From: Polaromonas sp.
GTDB lineage: Bacteria; Pseudomonadota; Gammaproteobacteria; Burkholderiales; Burkholderiaceae_C
Assembly: GCF_030689685.1 (NCBI RefSeq)
Contig: NZ_JAUYEY010000052.1
Coordinates: forward strand, 16,305-80,304
Length of the DNA: 64,000 bases
Direction of reading: 5' to 3'
In this document: piece by piece, positions 47,036 to 54,432 of the stretch
Layout of the letters: every line of letters starts with the position of its first letter
Position numbering within the stretch: the stretch's first letter is position 1
Made by a program: the position numbers and the translations under genes
Notes under the pieces: generated by a model
What the model saw: the letters and a program-made list of their open reading frames with translations, nothing else
What the model was told of the DNA's origin: nothing
Databases searched by the model: none

Positions 47036-47830
47036 TCAGGACAGTTTGGCGGGCCGGCTTTCGCCGGGCATGGTGAAGGAGTCCTCCCACTTGACGGCAA
47101 ACCGGTCCGGCTTTTCCCGTATCATGAAGGAGCTGGTGCCGTCAGGGCTGAAGCTGGCGCTCTGGCTTGTCCCCCGCGTCTCGGTTGCGGCGGCCTGCTT
47201 GTCCTTGATCTCCGCCATGGCCGCCGCCTTGGCGGCTCGGACTTTTTCACTGGTGAAATCGTCCAGCGCCGCATGAAAGCTGCTGTCACCGCCGCGGGTT
47301 TCTACATGATCACGCTCAATGATCTCGGCCTCGCCGAGGAAGGCTGTGCGCATCGCGCCACCCGAAGGCAAGCTGCTGCTGCGCACCGTGGTGTAGCCAA
47401 TGCCGCATTCCAGCAGCAGGCCTTCCTTCATGTCACGCTGGACCTTGGTCAGACCGCGTTTGCCCGGCACATCCACGCAGCCAACCACCTTGCCGTCCAG
47501 CGTGCTCACCACAAAAGTGCAATAGACGCCATCGAGCAGCTCATGCCAGTGCTGGTCCTTGTTTTCGGGTCGGTCCTTGGTGCTTGGAATGGTAAAGCGC
47601 ATCACCGGCACCTTGACCATCACGGCGTGGTCGGGAAAAGCCGTGCGCAGCCATTTCCACACGTCCAGCTCTTCGCTGGTCACCAGTCCCCTGGCATTGA
47701 GCAGCCAGCGCGAGGGCAGGCGAAGTTTTTCGGTGCGCTGGCGCCGCGTCCAGGCCCAATGCGCCAGACCACCCAGCAACGCGCCCACCACACCACCCAG
47801 CCCGATCATCAGCCATGTCAATGCGTTCAC
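47036..47830 (-). CDS. DUF2726 family membrane-anchored protein
   Basis: 264 residues. Start GTG at 47830 with a very strong ribosome binding site (AGGAGGAGAT) beats the ATG at 47887, which has none. One N-terminal transmembrane helix (LTWLMIGLGGVVGALLGGLA), then the DUF2726 domain (LDVWKWLRTAFPDHAVMVKV, LDGVYCTFVVSTLDGKVVGC, MKEGLLLECGIGYTTVRSSS). The C-terminal extension is charged. The domain is distantly nuclease/topoisomerase-associated in other proteins; role here unknown. Confidence 0.8.
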   Translation of the reverse strand: MNALTWLMIGLGGVVGALLGGLAHWAWTRRQRTEKLRLPSRWLLNARGLVTSEELDVWKWLRTAFPDHAVMVKVPVMRFTIPSTKDRPENKDQHWHELLDGVYCTFVVSTLDGKVVGCVDVPGKRGLTKVQRDMKEGLLLECGIGYTTVRSSSLPSGGAMRTAFLGEAEIIERDHVETRGGDSSFHAALDDFTSEKVRAAKAAAMAEIKDKQAAATETRGTSQSASFSPDGTSSFMIREKPDRFAVKWEDSFTMPGESRPAKLS

Positions 47831-47976
47831 GGTATCTCCTCCTCGGCTCAGTAACAATTTGAAGCAGCTTAAATCACAAAGCCGCATTGCGGCAGAAAAT
47901 GATGTATGCGTGCGTTAACAAAGATACGGCGCGTCAACACGGCCACAACAGCACGTGGCTGGCCACGGACAAAGGC

Positions 47977-48609
47977 CTACCCGTCTTTGAGTAAAAACTG
48001 CATGCTGGTTCCAGCCAGTTCCAGCACATCGTTGTGTGCCAGTGGCACAGCTTCGGCGCCAATCGCAAGTCCGTTGAGCGTGGGCTGAACGGCGCCCGTC
48101 ATGTGAGCCACGTAGAAGCCATAACGCCGGTGGGAAACTGCCACCACGCTGACATCCGGCTGGCCAAAAGTGGTGACGGCCTTGACCACCGGCATCTCCA
48201 GCCCGGCCGACGACCCGGACAACACCTTGAAGCTGGCGTGCAACGCACCTGACGCGCCCGGCGCCGCCTGCACGTCGAGCTTCATCGCTGCGGTTTCGTG
48301 ATAACCCGACTCTTCCGACGCCGCGAGGTACTGAATCCTGAAATTGCCGATCGCGATGGCGTCGTTGTCGTGCAGCAGTTCACGGGACTTGATCATGTGC
48401 CCGTTGAGGTAGGTGCCATTGGTGCTGCCCAGGTCCTCGACATAGACATCGGCCAGTCCGTGCAGCTCGAACACACAGTGCTCGCCGCTGACCAGCGGGT
48501 TGTTGAGCACAATGTCGTTGTACGGCCGCCGGCCCAGCGTGGTGCGGTCCTTGCGCAGGTACACATGCTTGATCTCGACGCCCTCGACCGATGCAATGAG
48601 TTGCGGCAT
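47977..48609 (-). CDS. FHA-domain protein with two FHA-like domains
   Basis: 210 residues. The first FHA domain (about 10-95) has the phosphothreonine-binding residues: TLGRRPYNDIVL (Gly-Arg), LVSGEHCVF (Ser, His) and LGSTNGTYLNG (Asn-Gly). The second, more degenerate one (about 125-210) reads TFGQPDVSVVAVSHRRYGFY...TLNGLAI. Likely an adaptor reading Ser/Thr phosphorylation; no Ser/Thr kinase is in the window. ATG 48609 follows GGGAG; ATG 48627 is an alternative. Confidence 0.88.
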   Translation of the reverse strand: MPQLIASVEGVEIKHVYLRKDRTTLGRRPYNDIVLNNPLVSGEHCVFELHGLADVYVEDLGSTNGTYLNGHMIKSRELLHDNDAIAIGNFRIQYLAASEESGYHETAAMKLDVQAAPGASGALHASFKVLSGSSAGLEMPVVKAVTTFGQPDVSVVAVSHRRYGFYVAHMTGAVQPTLNGLAIGAEAVPLAHNDVLELAGTSMQFLLKDG

Positions 48610-48730
48610 AAAACTCCCCAAATTCACCCACCGGCGCCTGTCGCGCGGCGGTTCACCATGGTAGTCCTCGGGTTCTCCTGAAACAAGAGGGCTGGCTCAC
48701 CGGCAGGCAACAGTCTGTGAGCGCAGACTC

Positions 48731-48946
48731 CTAGCGTTGTTTGCGCAGCGGCTGCAGCAGCGCCGACAGGCCATTGTGGTCGATCTCTAGTGCCAATGCG
48801 AGCAATCGGCCAAGTTCGCCTTTGGGGAAACCCTCGCGCGCGAACCAGGCTAAATAATTGCCAGGCAGGTCTGCGATCAGGCGACCCTTGTACTTGCCAA
48901 ATGGCATCTCGCGTGTGACCAGCATCTGCAGGTCTTCAGGCTTCAT
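48731..48946 (-). CDS. DUF3820 family protein
   Basis: 71 residues: REMPFGKYKGRLIADLPGNY, LAWFAREGFPKGELGRLLAL. This short family (also called putative quorum-sensing-regulated virulence factor) has a known fold but no assigned activity. It lies 6 bp after the SUI1-family gene, same strand, so the two are an operon. Confidence 0.9.
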   Translation of the reverse strand: MKPEDLQMLVTREMPFGKYKGRLIADLPGNYLAWFAREGFPKGELGRLLALALEIDHNGLSALLQPLRKQR

Positions 48947-48952
48947 GCGCCC

Positions 48953-49315
48953 TCACCCGCCGGCCTGCTTGACGGTAAAGCCCTGCTTTTTGAGCAGCTC
49001 AATCAGGCTCGCCAGGTGGTCGCCCTGCACCTCGATCACGCCGTCCTTAACGGTGCCGCCCGAGCCGCAGGCCGCCTTGAGCTGTTTGCCGAGCTGGACC
49101 AGCGCCGGCTCCGCCAGCGGCACGCCCTTGACGACGGTCACGCTTTTACCGCCGCGCCCCTTGGTTTCGCGCGAGACCCGGACAATGCCGTCGGACGGGG
49201 GAAGCGGTCGCGTCTCGCGGCACAAGCACTGGGCCAGCGCCTTGCGACAAGCCGGACACATGCGCCCCGCGTCGGTCGAATAAACGAGTCCGCCCGGGGT
49301 TGAATGACTTTTCAT
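48953..49315 (-). CDS. SUI1/YciH-family translation factor
   Basis: 120 residues. A cysteine pair region near the N-terminus (MCPACRKALAQCLC) and the SUI1 domain: RVSRETKGRGGKSVTVVKGV, LGKQLKAACGSGGTVKDGVI, LLKKQGFTVKQAGG. YciH proteins are eIF1 homologues affecting start-codon fidelity, non-essential in E. coli. ATG 49315 chosen; ATG 49324 adds three residues. Confidence 0.92.
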   Translation of the reverse strand: MKSHSTPGGLVYSTDAGRMCPACRKALAQCLCRETRPLPPSDGIVRVSRETKGRGGKSVTVVKGVPLAEPALVQLGKQLKAACGSGGTVKDGVIEVQGDHLASLIELLKKQGFTVKQAGG

Positions 49316-49448
49316 GGAATGCACCGATGGAGAAAATCTGCCTCAGAGCCCATCGCCCCGAGCGCTAGCAACTATCGTACAGCGATGCAGGCAGGATTCC
49401 CCGACACAATGGCGCTGCATCGGTTGTAGCCCGGTGCCCGGCGCAGGC

Positions 49449-50000
49449 TCAGATGTAGCCGACAGGCGGCGGAGTGTGCCGCAGGTGAAGCGACAGACCC
49501 AGCGCCTCCATATGATTGCCGTCGCGGCCGAGAATTGTTTCGGCCAGGGGCAGGAAATGTTCCTCTTCGAAACGGGCGTGTGAGGAATAAGCGTGAACCA
49601 GTTTCTCCACGGCATCCAGATCCAGATCGACAGACTGGGACTTGGCCACGGCCTTGACAACCGGCTCCAGCTTTTTCCACATCGCCTCGATCTGGCGATG
49701 CTCTGCAGTCAGGCGTTGCGCCATGGCCTGAACCTCCTCGGCCTCCCGGCCCCGGCCGGCACTGCGTAACACGGCGGGAAACAACTCGCGCTCCTCGTCC
49801 GCATGGTGCTCGTACACCGCGTCGTGGAACAGGGCCAGCGTGTCGGTGGCGATGATTCGCGCCTGGGCCGCAGTCGCCTGGAGCGCAGGCAATTTCTCGA
49901 AGGCCTGTAGCTTGGACAGAATGCTCAGATGGCACTGAGAAAAACCGACCAGCGGCTCGCTGGAATGGCCCGTGTCGTGCGCGGTAGGATGGGTTGTCAT
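49449..50000 (-). CDS. Hemerythrin-domain protein
   Basis: 183 residues, four-helix bundle with di-iron ligands: FSQCHLSILSKL (His), LFHDAVYEHHADEERELFPA (His-x3-His-x3-Glu), LTAEHRQIEAMWKKL (His, Glu), HARFEEEHFLPLAE (His-x4-His-type with Glu). Binds oxygen or senses redox/NO; which is not visible. ATG 50000 is preferred over 50066. Confidence 0.9.
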   Translation of the reverse strand: MTTHPTAHDTGHSSEPLVGFSQCHLSILSKLQAFEKLPALQATAAQARIIATDTLALFHDAVYEHHADEERELFPAVLRSAGRGREAEEVQAMAQRLTAEHRQIEAMWKKLEPVVKAVAKSQSVDLDLDAVEKLVHAYSSHARFEEEHFLPLAETILGRDGNHMEALGLSLHLRHTPPPVGYI

Positions 50001-50125
50001 GCTGCCAATATAGGGCGCGCCTGTGCGGCTGGCTTGATGCACATCAATAAAGCGGCCACCCACCACCGGGACATACCAGGCCGCCGGACGTTCGGCCCTT
50101 CATGGCGGGCGGCACTGGAGGCTGA

Positions 50126-50341
50126 TACGACCCCAAACAAATCTCGTACGGCAAACTGCTGGAGATTTACTTTTCGGTCGCGCACGACCCCACCCAACTC
50201 AACCGCCAGGGGCCAGACACGGGCACCCAATACCGCTCCGCAATTTTTTACAAGGATTCCCGTCAAAAGCAGGTGGCGGAGCGCTCCATGGCACAACTGG
50301 ACGGTGCCAAGGTTTATGCCGGCAAGATCCGAAAACCGTGA
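50126..50341 (+). pseudogene. msrA: Decayed msrA fragment (peptide methionine sulfoxide reductase)
   Basis: Translation from 50126 gives YDPKQISYGKLLEIYFSVAH, DPTQLNRQGPDTGTQYRSAI and FYKDSRQKQVAERSMAQLDG, then stops at 50339-50341. This is an unmistakable piece of the MsrA C-terminal half. A TGA stands immediately before codon 50126 and no start or catalytic Cys (GCFW) region is found upstream. The C-terminal end is also cut short compared with intact MsrA. The real gene was lost or moved. Confidence 0.85.
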
Positions 50342-50428
50342 TGCCCGAGGTCTACCGGGCAACGCCAGTGCTGGTGTCGTCTGCCCGATAACACCTATTG
50401 AGCGTTTCGCGCCAGGTTGGCGCCGGGC

Positions 50429-51082
50429 TCAGACCTTGGTCTGCGCGGCCTTGCGGTCGGCCACCACCTTCTGCGCCGATGGGCGCTCGCCGATGAATTT
50501 GATGTAGGGCTTGTAGTCGATGCCGCCGGCGATCAACAGGTCTTCGCCGAAGGCCGCCTTGCTGGCCATGCCGATCAGCGGCAAATTGGCAAAAGCGGCG
50601 CAGTCGGCCTGGGTAAAGTCCTTGCCCGCCACACAGGGCGAAAACTTCGCCAGCTTTTTGAAGGCGGCGATGTTGGTCTCCAGCTGCTTGCGGATGCGCA
50701 CCAGGTTGCCCTCGCTGAGCGGTGCGGCGCCGAAGAAGGTCGAGGCGTACAACTGGCGCGCGACGATTTCCAGGTGCCAGTCGATGAAGGTGGTGAGCTC
50801 GCGCACCTTGGCCGCCTCGAAGGGGTCGGCCGGCAGCAGCGCGGGCTGCGGCGCGGTCGCCTCGAGGTAGTCGAGGATGGCCTGGCTTTCGCACAGGCCA
50901 CCGCGCTCGGTGCGGATGAAGGGGATCTTGCCCAGCGGCGAGGCGCTGAGGATGGCTTGGTCGCTGCTGTGCGTGGCCGCGACTTCTTCGGTGAAGGGCA
51001 GGCCTTTTTCAAGCAGCGCCAGCTTGACCTTGTTGTAGTAGTTGGAAATCGGCGATCCGCAAAGGGTCAGCATGGTGGTCAT
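50429..51082 (-). CDS. Glutathione S-transferase
   Basis: 217 residues: N-terminal thioredoxin-like domain (MLTLCGSPISNYYNKVKLAL, LGKIPFIRTERGGLCESQAI with the ES glutathione contact) and helical C-terminal domain (LTTFIDWHLEIVARQLYAST, FTQADCAAFANLPLIG). Class and substrate are not clear. Single gene, divergent from the peptidoglycan-binding protein gene. Confidence 0.92.
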   Translation of the reverse strand: MTTMLTLCGSPISNYYNKVKLALLEKGLPFTEEVAATHSSDQAILSASPLGKIPFIRTERGGLCESQAILDYLEATAPQPALLPADPFEAAKVRELTTFIDWHLEIVARQLYASTFFGAAPLSEGNLVRIRKQLETNIAAFKKLAKFSPCVAGKDFTQADCAAFANLPLIGMASKAAFGEDLLIAGGIDYKPYIKFIGERPSAQKVVADRKAAQTKV

Positions 51083-51245
51083 GATGGTGTCTCCTGATGG
51101 TGAGGCGACAGTTTACGGGGGCCGCTTTGTCCCGCATGCAACCGGCGCGACAAGCGCCTCCTACAAACGGGGGATGACAAAGCCCCCGGTGCGCGCCAAC
51201 ACTTGCCCGGTCCAAGCGAAACCGCCAACCCGAACCGGAGCAAAC

Positions 51246-52169
51246 ATGTCCACTTCCTGTTTTTCCAGAGGCTGCAAGGGCATGATTGCCAAACGCATTC
51301 AGGCCGGCCTGCAGCGCCAGGGCTTTGCCGTCGGCGACCTGCTGAAGTTTGCCGATGGCGACTTCGGCGGCAAGACCCACGCTGCGGTGCAGGCGCTGCA
51401 GGGCGCGCGCGGCCTGCCTGCCACAGGCATCGTGGACGCCCCGACCTGGCAGCAGCTTACGCCAGAGCCCATGCCCAGCCTGTTCGAACGCTGCCTGCAG
51501 GTCACCGCCGCCTTTGAAGGCCACGGTTTCGGGCTGGCCAAAGGCAACTTTGACGGCGCCGGCATCACCTGGGGCGTGATCGGCTTCACCCTGTCCAACC
51601 GCGAAATCCAGGTGCTGCTGGCGACGGCGGAGGTGCAGTCGCCCGGCATCCTGGCGCGCTGTATGGGGGCGCTGACCGCCGAATGGCGAGCCGTCACCGT
51701 GCTGACGCTGACGCAGCAGGTCGCCTGGGCTCATGCCATGTCGTCGGGGTCATCCAGGCAAAGCCTGCCCGCCGTCTGGCTGCTGGCCTTTGAAAAGCTC
51801 GGCAATGAGGAGGTGGTCAAACGCTTCCAGATGCAGCGCGCCTACGGCCGTTACTTTGTGCCCAGCGCCGCCTCGGCCGCCACGCTCGGCCTCGCCAGCG
51901 AGCTGGGCATTGCGCTGGCGTTTGACGTGCACGTCCAAAATGGCGGCTTCAAGCCGGACGCCTTCACGCTGGCTGCAGCCCTGCCGGCAGCCACGCCAGA
52001 AGCGGTGCGGCGCCAGAAGCTCGCCGCCTGCGCGGCCGGCAGCGCGCGGCCACAATACCGCGCCGACGTGCTGAGCCGCAAAAACACACTTGCTACCGGG
52101 CAAGGCGGGGTGCATGGGGGAAGCTACACCTTGTCGGCCTGGGGGCTGGGGGAAGACGCAGCGGCCTAG
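51246..52169 (+). CDS. Peptidoglycan-binding-domain protein, chitosanase/lysozyme-like
   Basis: 307 residues from ATG 51246. An N-terminal PG_binding_1 repeat (IQAGLQRQGF, FGGKTHAAVQALQGARGLPA, TGIVDAPTWQQL) at about 17-77. Then a domain with ERCLQVTAAFEGHGFGLAKG and NFDGAGITWGVIGFTLSNRE, a pattern like the Glu-containing start of GH46 chitosanases and related lysozyme-fold enzymes. Glu at FEGHG could be catalytic. No signal peptide. Could be a phage-derived lysin or cell-wall enzyme; not firmly assigned. Confidence 0.75.
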   Translation: MSTSCFSRGCKGMIAKRIQAGLQRQGFAVGDLLKFADGDFGGKTHAAVQALQGARGLPATGIVDAPTWQQLTPEPMPSLFERCLQVTAAFEGHGFGLAKGNFDGAGITWGVIGFTLSNREIQVLLATAEVQSPGILARCMGALTAEWRAVTVLTLTQQVAWAHAMSSGSSRQSLPAVWLLAFEKLGNEEVVKRFQMQRAYGRYFVPSAASAATLGLASELGIALAFDVHVQNGGFKPDAFTLAAALPAATPEAVRRQKLAACAAGSARPQYRADVLSRKNTLATGQGGVHGGSYTLSAWGLGEDAAA

Positions 52170-52174
52170 TATCG

Positions 52175-52588
52175 TTAGGCTTGCCAGACCCCGTAACCCT
52201 GCTCACGCAGCGCGATGCCGAGCTCAACCTCCATGTCGCGCGCGCCTTCGTAAGGCATGGGGTTGTACATGGTGTAGAGCTGCGGCAGCAGGCGCAGGCC
52301 CCACTTCTGGACATACACATTGGCCTGGATGCCGGCCTTGTGTTTGTCGAAACGCAGGTCCGGGTCCAGCCCGGTCATACCGACATAGACAAAGGGTTTG
52401 CCGAGCTGCCAGTCCGGATTCGCGCGGCGAAAGCGCCTGACGTTCCAGACCTCGTCGGACAGCTCGATCACATAGACGTGGTAGTGGTGGCTGCGCGGCG
52501 TATGCGGCTTTTTACCGCGCGGCACGGCTTTCGCAGCCGCCTTGCCTTCGGCGGCCTTCTTCGGTGTTTTGCGTGACGCTGTGGCCAT
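52175..52588 (-). CDS. GIY-YIG-like protein
   Basis: 137 residues. A basic Ala/Lys-rich N-terminus (~30 residues), then HHYHVYVIELSDEVW and FVYVGMTGLDPDLRFDKHKA, which follow the VYVI...YVGMT...RF..H spacing of GIY-YIG nucleases. A Glu near the C-terminus (DMEVELGIALREQG) could be the metal ligand. Nuclease activity is inference. Convergent with the peptidoglycan-binding gene, 5 bp between stops. Confidence 0.65.
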   Translation of the reverse strand: MATASRKTPKKAAEGKAAAKAVPRGKKPHTPRSHHYHVYVIELSDEVWNVRRFRRANPDWQLGKPFVYVGMTGLDPDLRFDKHKAGIQANVYVQKWGLRLLPQLYTMYNPMPYEGARDMEVELGIALREQGYGVWQA

Positions 52589-52625
52589 GATGAGGCCCAG
52601 TATGCGTCAGCGGGCAGGCCTGCAG

Positions 52626-52688
52626 CTTGCTACTAATTTAATAGCTGCTTACGCCCACTGGGTATGGGCTGGAGGTCGATTTTATGCC
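52626..52688. repeat. Interspersed repeat family C, intergenic copy
   Basis: TTGCTACTAATTTAATAGCT followed by CCACTGGGTATGGGCTGGAG and GTCGATTTTATG. With the family B copy at 52734-52770 it fills most of the 196-bp gap 52589-52784. Confidence 0.75.
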
Positions 52689-52733
52689 TATTTTATTGAG
52701 CGTTTCAAAACTCACGCCGGTCGGAACGCTCAA

Positions 52734-52770
52734 TCCCTCACCCCACCCCTCTCCCAAAGGGCGAGGGTGA
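52734..52770. repeat. Palindromic repeat family B, copy 5
   Basis: CCCTCTCCC (52747-52755), loop AAA, GGGCGAGGG (52759-52767) with one mismatch, flanked by CCCTCACCCCA and GTGAGATC. Confidence 0.7.
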
Positions 52771-52784
52771 GATCAGGCCGCAAC

Positions 52785-53042
52785 TCAGTCCGGCACAAAC
52801 CTCGCCTTGAACTTGGTTTCGTCGCCCGGCAGCTCCAGCGTCACCAACTGCCCCATCTTGCTGTCGCTGAGGCGGCAGGCCGCAAACAGGCTGAACTTGC
52901 CCTGCAGGTGGTAGCTCTCCATGTCGATCAGCATGTAAGGGTAAGGCACAAACACCTGGTGCGGGAAGATGAGCCGGTGCCGGTTGCGCGGCGACGGGAA
53001 CAGCTTGTAGTCGTCGGTGGTGATGCCCTGTGCAGATGCCAT
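52785..53042 (-). CDS. Small conserved protein, unknown
   Basis: 85 residues: MASAQGITTDDYKLFPSPRN, HQVFVPYPYMLIDMESYHLQ, GQLVTLELPGDETKFKARFV. No membrane segment; beta-rich. It reads like a genuine conserved short protein but I cannot name a family. The frame antisense to it is a shadow. Confidence 0.55.
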   Translation of the reverse strand: MASAQGITTDDYKLFPSPRNRHRLIFPHQVFVPYPYMLIDMESYHLQGKFSLFAACRLSDSKMGQLVTLELPGDETKFKARFVPD

Positions 53043-53118
53043 GGTGAGGTACTTTTTGCGCGGTGAGTGGAAAGGGGTGGGATGGTGGAAGGGTTCGATT
53101 GCAGCACTGGCCTGAAAA

Positions 53119-54342
53119 TCAGGCTGCCTGCATCATTGCATCGCGCCCGCGCAGGGCCCGCGCGAAAATGACGCCAAGCGCCACCAACACGCCGCCACTC
53201 AGTGCGATCACGGCGCCGGCGCCCAGACGCGCGGCCAGACTGGCGGCCAGCAGCACACCGACCGATTGCCCGAGAAACAGTGCTGAAGCAAACAGCGACA
53301 CGCCGGTGCCGCGCGCGCTGGGGGCCATTTGTGTGGCGTTGGTCTGCAAGGTGTTGTGCAGCATGAAAAATCCGAAACCCGCCAGCAGGCTGGCCGGAAG
53401 CGCGAGCGCCCACCAGGGCGTCAGGCCCAGCACGATGGCGGCCAACCCGGCCAGGGCGCCGCCCACCATGGCCAGGCCGCGCTCGCCAAGGCGGCGTATC
53501 AGGTGCCGCGCCACCACCATGTAGAGCATGCCGCCCAGCCCGAACAGCGCCACGATGGCGCCGGATGCCGTGAGCGACAGGCCCAGGGCACCGTGCAAGT
53601 GCGAGGCCCAGATCGCCAACACGCCAAAACCCGCCGCGCCTTCGGCAAAAGACACCGCCAGCACCACGCGCGACCACGGGCCGGTGATGATGAGCAGGGC
53701 TTGCGCAATAAAACCCGGCCGCAACACCAGCTCCACAGAGGCTTGCGCGGCGATGGATGCGGCCTGCTGGCGGCGCCAGTCGGCATACAGCAGCGTGCCC
53801 ACCGCGCCAAACAGCGCGGCGGTGATGCCAAAAGCCCAGCGCCATCCGAGCGCGTCGGTCACCAGCCCCCCGACCAGTTGCCCGCTGACCAGGCCCAGCG
53901 TGGTGCCCAGGCCCACGCGGGCCAGCGTTTCCTGGCGCAGCTCATACGCGATGGTGTCGCCCACCCAGGCCATGGAGATCGGAATGATGGCAGCCGCCCC
54001 CAGCGCCACCAGCACGCGGGCCAGCACCAGCACATCCAGGTTGGCGGCAAACACCGCCAGCAGGCTACCGACGCAACACGCCAGCGTGGCGAAAGTGACA
54101 ATGCCGAACTTGTTGAAGCGGTCGCCCAGCGGACCGTAAACCAGTTGCGCCAGGCCGTAAGTGACGGCAAATACCGACACCACCTGCGCGGCCTGTGCCA
54201 GGCTCACGGCAAAAGCGCGCGACAGCTCGGGCAGCATGGCATCACAAATGCGCTGCACCGCCATGCTCGAAAACGTGGCCAGAGACAGCAGGAAAATGGA
54301 TCGACGTGTGGCCGCAGGAAGCGTGGCGGAGCCGGAGGTCAT
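53119..54342 (-). CDS. MFS transporter
   Basis: 407 residues with twelve hydrophobic helices. The conserved loop 2-3 motif reads GPLGDRFNKFGIVTFATL; helix 4-5 region has ARVLVALGAAAIIPISMAWV; and VSGQLVGGLVTDALGWRWAF marks loop 4-5. Resembles the drug:H+ antiporter/AraJ-type group. Substrate unknown. Stands alone between the small 85-residue gene and the PBP1A gene. Confidence 0.9.
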   Translation of the reverse strand: MTSGSATLPAATRRSIFLLSLATFSSMAVQRICDAMLPELSRAFAVSLAQAAQVVSVFAVTYGLAQLVYGPLGDRFNKFGIVTFATLACCVGSLLAVFAANLDVLVLARVLVALGAAAIIPISMAWVGDTIAYELRQETLARVGLGTTLGLVSGQLVGGLVTDALGWRWAFGITAALFGAVGTLLYADWRRQQAASIAAQASVELVLRPGFIAQALLIITGPWSRVVLAVSFAEGAAGFGVLAIWASHLHGALGLSLTASGAIVALFGLGGMLYMVVARHLIRRLGERGLAMVGGALAGLAAIVLGLTPWWALALPASLLAGFGFFMLHNTLQTNATQMAPSARGTGVSLFASALFLGQSVGVLLAASLAARLGAGAVIALSGGVLVALGVIFARALRGRDAMMQAA

Positions 54343-54432
54343 GAAGAAGGATCAGTGAGGATGCGTCGCCGGCGCAAGCGGCCAGCGACTGCCGATTGTA
54401 GGCAAAGCTACCCCTGCCTGCCTGCTTGCCGC

